DNA of 20,953 nucleotides from Gemmataceae bacterium (GTDB lineage: Bacteria; Planctomycetota; Planctomycetia; Gemmatales; Gemmataceae). The stretch is from the NCBI GenBank assembly GCA_026418875.1, contig JAOAAM010000747.1, positions 1 to 20,953 on the forward strand, given 5' to 3'. The stretch's first letter is position 1. Each line of letters starts with the position of its first letter. The notes beneath the pieces were generated by a model. The model saw nothing but the letters and a program-made list of their open reading frames with translations, ran no database searches and was not told where the DNA came from. The position numbers and the translations under genes are program-made. Positions 15,701-20,953 of the stretch are shown piece by piece.

Positions 15701-16015
15701 CGAAAAACCTTCTTTCGTCGTCGAACGCAACTCGTCGATGCCGGAAATCGAATTGACGATCTCCTCGATCGGCTTCGTCACGCTCGTCTCCATCTCCTCC
15801 ACACTCGCACCGCGCAATGTGGTGGTGACGGTGACGACTGGCAGATCGACGCTAGGAAATAGATCCACACCCAAACGAGTGTAGGAAACCAAACCTAACA
15901 CGATCGGTGCACAAACCAACATCACGGTGAAGACGGGACGACGGATGCAAATGTCCCAAATCGTCATGCGCGAAGTTTCGCTCATCGGTGATTCCGTCTT
16001 GACGTCAGACACCAT
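12746..16015 (-). CDS. RND efflux pump, inner-membrane subunit (AcrB/MexB-like, HAE1 type)
   Basis: This 1089-residue proton-driven exporter is the pump subunit of a tripartite efflux system and is about the usual length for AcrB homologues. The N-terminus MTIWDICIRRPVFTVMLV is the first membrane helix, followed by the periplasmic porter region (FPSVDLPVVTVTTTLRGAS and onward) and twelve predicted helices. The proton-relay residues are present: adjacent Asp427/Asp428 in GIVIDDAVVVHEN (TM4) and Lys952 in FGIVKKNGILQVDY (TM10), matching Asp407/408 and Lys940 of AcrB. This argues for a drug/amphiphile pump rather than a heavy-metal CzcA type, but the substrate is unknown. The C-terminal tail is Pro/Thr/Ser-rich. 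The start at 16015 is uncertain; Met11 (15985) is an alternative. It follows the membrane-fusion gene by 21 bases. No outer-membrane channel gene is adjacent. Confidence 0.95.
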   Translation of the reverse strand: MVSDVKTESPMSETSRMTIWDICIRRPVFTVMLVCAPIVLGLVSYTRLGVDLFPSVDLPVVTVTTTLRGASVEEMETSVTKPIEEIVNSISGIDELRSTTKEGFSQVVIQFVLEKDGAVAAQEVESKVRTILSQLPIGTDPPIIDRFDLDASPIMTIAISGKRDLREVTEIAKKLIKEDLETLPGVGAVVMVGGRQRAINVYVEPNKLLKYDKLSIEDVRRALIRENQEQPGGRVTRGPREEVVRVMGRIENPADFARLIVANRNGQPIRIEDIGWVEDSYEEPRGLSRLWVKSGDDTANQAGDNAVSLIVQKQSGTNTVQVVDRVRNRLEQLTPLLPGDIRYEIIRDQSRFIKNSIDEVKVHLVLAAILVSLTILLFIRDWRTTIIATLAIPTSIIATFALMDYMGYTLNNITMLGLILAIGIVIDDAVVVHENIFRHMEEYRRSAWEAASTATREIALAVVATTLSLLVIFIPVAFMGGRVGRFFNSFGVVVGFAILLSMGVSFTMTPMLCARFLKLESSHKNSKSGFVWRLIEGSYAAILGWSLRHRGAIVLAAVLTLISTPVLFSLVGMEFVPRDDQSEFEVAITLPEGYSLTRADAAFREIEARLQKLRGVTHTFTVIGDTTGRSTKGQGDVTTGTIYVRLLDLHERDYSQFDVMAAAREILADYPDFRAAVQDVSAFQATGFRQVMIDLNLRGPDMGKLERYSQQITDWMRQQGYFVDVDTSLSLRKPELRLEPLRDRASDLGVSIQVLASTVNVLVGGEPVTRYKEQDEQYDVWLRADPRYRVDAETIAEMTVPSTKEEVGVVRLNNVVHFQAAEGANSIDRFARQRQVVISANLEGKAIGDAVNDLSKYLRTIDFPADYRWEFVGRAKLLAESNQNFLIAFILSFIFMYMILAAQFESFVHPITILLALPLTIPFSLLSLLMLRTSLDIYAMFGLFMLFGIVKKNGILQVDYTNVLRSQGMERDEAILQANRTRLRPILMTTVMLVAAMVPMALGKGPGAASRAGMAKVILGGQTLSLLLTLLVTPVAYSLWDDLVRWFSKRTANPAGNSSAPLPPTPVEGGTATDNGEPSPAVLTGTSAG

Positions 16016-16036
16016 CTCTCACCCGCCTCGGGCGCA

Positions 16037-17386
16037 TTAGCGCCGGACCTGAACCGGAGTGTCGGCGACCAGCTTGGTCTGCCCCGTCGTCACCACCAGG
16101 TCGCCGGCGGACAGCGCGCCGGTTACCTCGACCCAATTCTCCGCCTGATCGCCGCTGCCCACGGTGATCCGGGATTGCACTCGAACCTCGACCGGGGATG
16201 CCTTGCCATCGCGGACGACGAACACCTTGGTCACGCCGGCGAATCGGACCAGGGCCTCTTCGGGGACGGTCAGGGCTTCGGTCTGACTCGCGGTGATGAT
16301 GGTGACATCGGCGAAACCGCCCGCTTTGAGTCGTCGGTCCAGGTTTGGCACGAGGATTTCGAGCCAGAGCGTTCGACTGGTTCGGTCGACGATGGGGGTG
16401 ATTCGAGAGACTCGTCCGACGAAAATCTCGTTCGGGTACGCTTCGACTTGCAGCCGGGCGGTCTGCCCGACCTTGACCTCGGCAAGGTAGCGCTCCGGGA
16501 CACTGGTGATCAGTTTCAGGGCCTGATCGATGACCAGTTTGTAAGCCGGTACGGATGGGAATGCGCGGATCATTTCGCCTTCGGTGACCAGTCGCTGGGC
16601 GACGAAGAATTTCGGTGAGATGTCTTCCGGCAGCGAGACGAGCGGTGCGAAGGCAGCGCGGGCGGCTTCGATCTGTTCTTTCGAAAGAACCGGAGCGCGG
16701 ACTTTTGTTTCCTCTAACTTCTGCCGGGCCGTCTCCAAAGTCGCATGTCGATACCGTGCCGCCGCCAAAGTGGTCTGTGCCTCGAGGACGGCCTGATCGC
16801 GAGCGGCCGTCGCCACTTCATAGTCGCGCTGGGCTCGGTCCATCTCCTCTTGCGACAGCGCCTTCGAGTTGTACAGACTTTTGGCCCGACGATAACGTTG
16901 CTCCGCCTCGTTCAAGTCGCTGCGTGCCCGGACGACCATGGGGACGACATCGACGTTCCACTCGCTTTCCGGGAGGTTCTTCAAACCCAATTTGGCCAGT
17001 TCCAGCTCCAGAGCGCGTTCGGCTTCTTGCACCGCAAGGCGGTAATAGGTGTCTTCAATTTCCATCAAGACTCCGTTTTGCTCGACTTCGTCGCCGACGT
17101 CGCGGAGGACTTTGGTGACGACGCCCTCGATTTTCGGAGTGACGGTGATTTCCGCGATGCCGTAAAGGCTTCCGACGGCATGGATGGATCGCTCCACGAG
17201 GCGGGCGGTCACGGGAGCGACGGTGACGGGAACCGGCACCGAGGCGGTGGCTGCTGCCGCGGACGCGCTCTGGGAGGGGCGGTCGCCTGCCAAGCTCAGA
17301 AGTCCGGCCCCGACGAGGATGGCGACCACCGTCGCCGCGATCCCGATCCCGGCCCACAGACGTTTGCTCCAACTTCGGGCAGTCAT
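16037..17386 (-). CDS. RND membrane-fusion (periplasmic adaptor) protein, HlyD/AcrA family
   Basis: This 449-residue adaptor links the RND pump to an outer-membrane channel. Residues 10-32 form an uncleaved or signal-type hydrophobic segment (no lipobox Cys). The first lipoyl half-motif is near 72-112 (GSLYGIAEITVTPKIEGVV, GDEVEQNGVLMEIED). A long alpha-hairpin/coiled coil covers about 115-228, followed by the beta-barrel and membrane-proximal regions (SRITPIVDRTSRTLWLEI, KAGGFADVTI, TVPEEALVR). An unusual insertion of about 30 residues (230-262, APVLSKEQIEAARAAFAPLV and on) interrupts the second lipoyl half, between the VRAP block and LVTEGE. It overlaps nothing but lies only 6 bases after the TetR stop and 21 before the pump start, so the three genes form one operon. 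Confidence 0.93.
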   Translation of the reverse strand: MTARSWSKRLWAGIGIAATVVAILVGAGLLSLAGDRPSQSASAAAATASVPVPVTVAPVTARLVERSIHAVGSLYGIAEITVTPKIEGVVTKVLRDVGDEVEQNGVLMEIEDTYYRLAVQEAERALELELAKLGLKNLPESEWNVDVVPMVVRARSDLNEAEQRYRRAKSLYNSKALSQEEMDRAQRDYEVATAARDQAVLEAQTTLAAARYRHATLETARQKLEETKVRAPVLSKEQIEAARAAFAPLVSLPEDISPKFFVAQRLVTEGEMIRAFPSVPAYKLVIDQALKLITSVPERYLAEVKVGQTARLQVEAYPNEIFVGRVSRITPIVDRTSRTLWLEILVPNLDRRLKAGGFADVTIITASQTEALTVPEEALVRFAGVTKVFVVRDGKASPVEVRVQSRITVGSGDQAENWVEVTGALSAGDLVVTTGQTKLVADTPVQVRR

Positions 17387-17392
17387 CCCGAT

Positions 17393-18103
17393 TCACCCCC
17401 GTTTCTGTCGCCCACGGACCGCGGCGGCATCTCTCGATCGTGTCGAACGCTCCTGATCGCTGAGGATGCCGAAAAACGCGATGTCCAGAATGTCCGCCGC
17501 CTGGGTCCGAAACGACGACCGCCGGCGTGTGAAATAATTCGTAAACATGGTTCCGTACAGCAGATCGCTGATCACCGTGATGATGCGTTCAACGGGCATG
17601 GCACGAATGCGACCTTGGGCAATCAGCTCTTGCAGTAATTGCCGCCAAGGCCCAATATTCACGTCTCGATACTCGAAGTAGGTTGGCTGACTTCGATCTT
17701 TGAACTGCGCTCGCTCCTGGATCAGCAACTCAACAAGCAGAGAGTTTTTGGCGAAAAATTCGAGATAGGCCCGAATCGCCCCGGCGATGCGTTCCATCGG
17801 ATCGTCGATCCCCTCGATCCGCGAATCGACGGCGGACTTGAGCCGACGGACGACACGATCCACCGCGGCGAGAAAAAGCTCTTCCTTCCGTGCGAAATAG
17901 CGATACACCGTGCCCTTGCCGACGCCCAATTCGTCAGCGACCGCCTGGACATCCACCTGGTGGTAGCCCTGCTCGGCGAAGAGCCGAGCCGCGACGTCGA
18001 GGATCTCGTCCCGCCGCCGCTCCTGCAGCGAGGGGTTTCTTGGCCGACCGACCTGCCGCGGTTGGACGGCTGTTTTCGTGTGTTCCTCGATCGGCAAGTG
18101 CAT
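17393..18103 (-). CDS. TetR-family transcriptional repressor of the RND operon
   Basis: This 236-residue DNA-binding regulator has a classical TetR N-terminal domain (residues 28-75). LDVAARLFAEQGYHQVDVQA precedes the helix-turn-helix VADELGVGKGTVYRYFARKEELF, which is very close to the family consensus. The C-terminal ligand-binding part is helical (MERIAGAIRAYLEFFAKNSL and onward) and, as usual, poorly conserved. Position at the head of an MFP-RND operon, with a palindrome at the predicted promoter, suggests local autorepression relieved by a pump substrate. A GAGGA just upstream of the ATG (minus strand) supports the start. The tail after about 215 is Arg-rich. Substrate or inducer cannot be read from sequence. 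Confidence 0.93.
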   Translation of the reverse strand: MHLPIEEHTKTAVQPRQVGRPRNPSLQERRRDEILDVAARLFAEQGYHQVDVQAVADELGVGKGTVYRYFARKEELFLAAVDRVVRRLKSAVDSRIEGIDDPMERIAGAIRAYLEFFAKNSLLVELLIQERAQFKDRSQPTYFEYRDVNIGPWRQLLQELIAQGRIRAMPVERIITVISDLLYGTMFTNYFTRRRSSFRTQAADILDIAFFGILSDQERSTRSRDAAAVRGRQKRG

Positions 18104-18142
18104 TTGTCCTCACCCAAGGTGGCAGCGGCCAGCGCATTTGCG

Positions 18143-18158
18143 GACGGACCGGTCCGTC
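18143..18158. promoter_or_regulatory. TetR-type operator: perfect 16-bp palindrome
   Basis: GACGGACC (18143-18150) is followed without spacer by its exact reverse complement GGTCCGTC (18151-18158). Its near edge is 39 bases upstream of the tetR ATG and it starts 6 bases downstream of the predicted -10 box, so a bound dimer would block transcription initiation. Length and symmetry are typical for TetR-family operators. Assignment to this TetR is inferred from position. Confidence 0.75.
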
Positions 18159-18164
18159 ATGTAA

Positions 18165-18193
18165 TTGATAGCCTGACTCCTGACGCAAGACAA
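18165..18193 (-). promoter_or_regulatory. Candidate promoter of the tetR-MFP-RND operon
   Basis: On the minus strand TTGTCT (complement of 18188-18193) and TATCAA (complement of 18165-18170) are separated by exactly 17 bases, each matching the sigma70 consensus at four of six positions. The palindromic operator begins right after the -10 box. Confidence 0.45.
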
Positions 18194-18380
18194 GTCGATC
18201 CCATGCAGCCTCGAAGCCGATCCGTTCACCCGCTGAACAGTCAGACACGACCTATCGAGGGCACGCCGGAGAAACCTCGATAAAACGCCGATGTCCCAGC
18301 TTGGCATTGGCTTCCGTCGTGCCGTGCGGGCTGACCCCGGCATGACGACTGAGAGGAGGCCACCCGGAAAATTGGCCGGC

Positions 18381-20894
18381 TTACTTGCTCAGTAATTTTT
18401 CGACTTGGGCCAGCGTATCCTCGAAAGTCTTCCGCAGCCGATGTCCGGCGGGGAGTTGCTCGATCAATGGTTTGGCCGACTTCAGCAAGTCGAGCGCTTC
18501 ACCGGCTCGCTCTTCCCCTTGCAGGGCGAGGCAGGCCGCGAAATTGTGCTTGAACGCGGCGATGATGGGATGGTCTTCGGGAAAAGCCTTGGGTGCTCGG
18601 CGGAGCAGTTCCCGATAAACTTCTTCCGCAGCGACGAGATCACCCTGTTTCAGCAAGTGGTTGGCCCGGAGGTTGAGAGCGTCCACGGCGGAGGGGCTGA
18701 AAGGACCGTGGACGCTCTCATAAGTTCGCTGCAATTGCTGAAGGCGCTTCTCGGTTTCTTCGTACCGATCCGTCTCGCTCATTTTTCGAGCGATCGTCCG
18801 CAGTGTTTCTAGAGTGTCCCGGTGATGCGGTCCGAGCAGTCTCACCTGCTTCTCGTAGATGGCATCAAGTCTCTCGAACAGGTCCGCAATCTCGGGGCTT
18901 TCGCGTGATTGCAGCACCAGCAACAAATGCTGTGCCCGGAGGGATTGTTGCGTCTCGTCCTCAGATTGAAGCTGTGCAAGCTGAATCACCCTTTCGAAAC
19001 AGGAGATGCCCTCCGCGACTCGGTCGGCGCTGAAATGGACTTCGCCGAGATGGAAAAGCGCGTTGATCGTATCGGGGTGATTGGGACCTTGGATGTGCCG
19101 TCGGATCTCCAGGGCGCGGCGTGCGTGGTGATCCGCCACTTGGAGCTTCCCTAAGAACAGATACGCTCTCACCAACGTCAATCGGAGCGCGGCCTCGACG
19201 AGCGGTTGATCGGCCAATTGGCCCGAATCGATCTGCTTCGAGGCTCGATCGAGGACCGTCACCAGAGAAACATTCGGATCCGAGGGCAAGCCGCCGACCA
19301 CTTGCTCGGTCGTATCGATCTTCTCGAACAGATCCTCACCGATGAATCGGGCCAGGGCGCGATGTACTGCCGCTTCGGCTTGGGCCTCGCGCTCGGCCCG
19401 AATGGCTCGGACCCAGCCCGTGATACTGATGATGAGACTGAGCAACAATAACACGAGGAATAGCAGTGCCGTGGCCACCTTCCCATAATGGCGATGCATG
19501 AACTTCTTCAGGCGATACACCGCGGAGGGGGGGCCGGCCTTGACGGGCAAATCGTTGAGGTAAGCTTCCAAATCCGCGGCCAACTCGGTCACGCTGGCGT
19601 AGCGGCGATCGCGTTCCTTCTCCAGGCATTTCATCACGATCCAATCCAACTCGCTGCTGACGGATCGTTTTAGTTGAACGCGCGATCTGGTAGCTCCAGA
19701 TTTGTTCCGTTTTTCGGCCTCGGAGATGCGATGACTCGGCCGCTTAGGGACGACCTCGCGAATGGTGCGGGCCACTTCGTCCAACGAGCCGCGCAACTCG
19801 CTATGCCGCGAGAGAGGTAACTCGCCGCAAATCAATTGGTACAAAATCACGCCCAAGCTATAAACATCGGCGCGAACGTCGATGTCGATGTGACCGGAAA
19901 TGACTTGTTCCGGTGCGACGTACTCCAACGTTCCAATCATAACGTGTTGGGCCGTGTAAACGGTCTCGTCGATCAGACCGTGGATGAGAGCTTTCGCTAC
20001 GCCAAAGTCGATGACCTTGGGGACGGCTTGGCCGTCCAGGATCGTCACAAGAACATTGGATGGCTTAAGGTCTCGATGGATGATCCCCTTTTGATGAGCG
20101 TGTTGGACGCCTTGGCAAACCTGGATGAATAATTGCACACGCTGGCGAATGTCAAAATTTTCACGGTCGCAGAACTCGGTGATGGGCAAGCCACGCACGA
20201 ATTCCATGACGAAGAAGGGCCGACCGCTCCCGGTCAGGCCGCCGTCATAAACCTTGGCGATGTTGGGATGGTCCATCAATCCCAACACTTGGCGTTCCTG
20301 GGCGAATCGGGCAATGATTTGCTGCGAATCCATGCCCGGCTTGATCACCTTGAGAGCGACGCGACGGCGAACCGGCTCCCGCTGTTCCGCAACGAAGACC
20401 ATCCCCATACCACCCACGGCCAGACGCTCGAGGATGTGATAACGCCCAGCGATGGTATCACCGACATGGATGGTGCCGTCATCCTCTGTATCCTGGTCCT
20501 CCTTTCGCAATTGCGGGCGAGCCGGTGCAAGTGGGGGATTCGCCTTCGCTCCAGCATCTGTTTTTGGTTCGGCATTCGCCAAGCGTCCGGAATTGGCATT
20601 GGCGTTGGCGTTGGCGTTGGCGTTGGCGTTGGCGTTGGCGTTGGCGTTGGCCGCAGCGTTCACCTTCACTTGAGCGTTGGCTTTGTCTTCTCCATTCGCG
20701 TTGGCTTCTGTGTTGGATTTGTCGACGGCTTGGTCTGAGACGTTCAAACGCAGCGTGGTTAATTCTCGAACCAATCGTTCCAGCTCAGGCTGAAGGTCGG
20801 GATGTTGACGGCAGAATTCTTCAAAAACTCGATCCGCGTCGCTTTCGGTCAGCAGTCGGCGACGCGCATCGGCCAGAATATCATGATTGGACAT
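18381..20894 (-). CDS. Receptor-type Ser/Thr protein kinase with TPR-like C-terminal region
   Basis: This 837-residue transmembrane kinase has a planctomycete-typical layout. Residues 1-50 form a small helical domain (ILADARRRLLTESDADRVFEEF-type). Residues 51-140 are a disordered Ala/Asn/Lys linker with (Ala-Asn)10 at 82-101. The kinase domain (about 150-450) is canonical: glycine loop LAVGGMGMVF (158-167), Lys182, HRDLKPSN (273-280), DFG (296-298), APE (327-329). One membrane helix lies near 473-496, and residues about 560-837 carry TPR-like helical repeats (AALRLTLVRAYLFLGKLQVA, NALFHLGEVHFSADRVAEGI) predicted outside the cytoplasm. It probably senses through protein-protein contact and phosphorylates an intracellular target. 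ATG 20894 is preferred, with GGGAG 12 bases upstream; an in-frame TTG at 20912 is possible. The stop lies 277 bases from tetR. Confidence 0.92.
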   Translation of the reverse strand: MSNHDILADARRRLLTESDADRVFEEFCRQHPDLQPELERLVRELTTLRLNVSDQAVDKSNTEANANGEDKANAQVKVNAAANANANANANANANANANANSGRLANAEPKTDAGAKANPPLAPARPQLRKEDQDTEDDGTIHVGDTIAGRYHILERLAVGGMGMVFVAEQREPVRRRVALKVIKPGMDSQQIIARFAQERQVLGLMDHPNIAKVYDGGLTGSGRPFFVMEFVRGLPITEFCDRENFDIRQRVQLFIQVCQGVQHAHQKGIIHRDLKPSNVLVTILDGQAVPKVIDFGVAKALIHGLIDETVYTAQHVMIGTLEYVAPEQVISGHIDIDVRADVYSLGVILYQLICGELPLSRHSELRGSLDEVARTIREVVPKRPSHRISEAEKRNKSGATRSRVQLKRSVSSELDWIVMKCLEKERDRRYASVTELAADLEAYLNDLPVKAGPPSAVYRLKKFMHRHYGKVATALLFLVLLLLSLIISITGWVRAIRAEREAQAEAAVHRALARFIGEDLFEKIDTTEQVVGGLPSDPNVSLVTVLDRASKQIDSGQLADQPLVEAALRLTLVRAYLFLGKLQVADHHARRALEIRRHIQGPNHPDTINALFHLGEVHFSADRVAEGISCFERVIQLAQLQSEDETQQSLRAQHLLLVLQSRESPEIADLFERLDAIYEKQVRLLGPHHRDTLETLRTIARKMSETDRYEETEKRLQQLQRTYESVHGPFSPSAVDALNLRANHLLKQGDLVAAEEVYRELLRRAPKAFPEDHPIIAAFKHNFAACLALQGEERAGEALDLLKSAKPLIEQLPAGHRLRKTFEDTLAQVEKLLSK
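20593..20652. repeat. Hexanucleotide tandem repeat (TTGGCG), 10 units
   Basis: Ten consecutive 6-base units occur; the eight from 20599 to 20646 are identical TTGGCG, flanked by TTGGCA (20593) and TTGGCC (20647). On the minus strand it encodes (Ala-Asn)10 in the linker of the receptor kinase. Because the unit is six bases, copy-number change keeps the frame and only alters linker length. Confidence 0.95.
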
Positions 20895-20953
20895 GGCGCA
20901 CCGCACTCCCAATGAGCCGAGCCGCTCTGAAGCGAGCGGCGATCGTTATCGAA

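Larger units (their letters stand above)
18104..18380. other. Intergenic region between receptor kinase and tetR
   Basis: This 277-base region carries the tetR operator and candidate promoter at its left end. The rest shows no gene. I see no intrinsic terminator for the kinase gene: no stem followed by a T-run on the minus strand. Confidence 0.6.

Noticed and set aside
16745..17638. Plus-strand frame across the MFP/tetR junction, and 17639-18283
   Set aside because: Antisense shadows of the MFP and TetR genes, with no ribosome binding site or domain signal.
20895..20912. TTG start giving a six-residue extension of the receptor kinase
   Set aside because: ATG at 20894 has GGGAG 12 bases upstream and begins the conserved-looking helical domain. 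The extension adds nothing recognisable.

Overview
The window looks like chromosomal DNA from a planctomycete, most plausibly a Gemmatales-type member of Planctomycetota. This is inferred from content, not from a marker gene. The supporting signs are two Hanks-type Ser/Thr kinases (one with the kinase-TM-TPR layout common in that phylum), a UshA-like domain fused to a multiheme cytochrome, secreted proteins of unknown function, a futalosine-type UbiA homologue and G+C-rich coding sequence. No rRNA, tRNA, CRISPR array, phage gene or intact insertion sequence was found.

Plus-strand half (1-10839). A gene-poor 0.9 kb leader with a hairpin and a 12-bp tandem repeat precedes a membrane-anchored UshA-like/tetraheme cytochrome (918-2648), closely followed by a cyclopropane-fatty-acid-synthase-like methyltransferase (2687-3706). 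After a 0.4 kb gap comes a secreted protein of unknown function with a clear Shine-Dalgarno and an intrinsic terminator (4126-5402). Then follow a multi-spanning PlsC-type acyltransferase, a small soluble kinase and an RraA-family protein (5444-8903) with gaps of 74 and 86 bases. A markedly A+T-rich, gene-free stretch (8904-9530) separates these from a secreted protein (9634-10839) whose reading frame is interrupted only by one in-frame TGA.

That gene is the main discovery. The frame, signal peptide, thioredoxin-like context (Cys83-Leu84-TGA85 after GKPIFVAL) and hairpin-forming sequence directly 3' of the TGA all fit a selenocysteine-containing protein. The alternative is a recent nonsense mutation. 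The UshA-like protein at 918-2648 has a comparable CxC motif encoded with normal Cys codons.

Minus-strand half (20894 down to 10849). In transcription order: a receptor-type Ser/Thr kinase with a TPR region and an (Ala-Asn)10 linker; a TetR repressor, RND membrane-fusion protein and RND pump that form a tight operon with a perfect 16-bp palindrome at the predicted promoter; a PAS-domain sensor with a C-terminal Cys pair module; and a UbiA-family prenyltransferase that converges on the selenoprotein candidate with 9 bases between stop codons. Lipid and membrane functions recur (CFA synthase, acyltransferase, prenyltransferase, efflux pump), but only the TetR-MFP-RND unit is a convincing functional operon.
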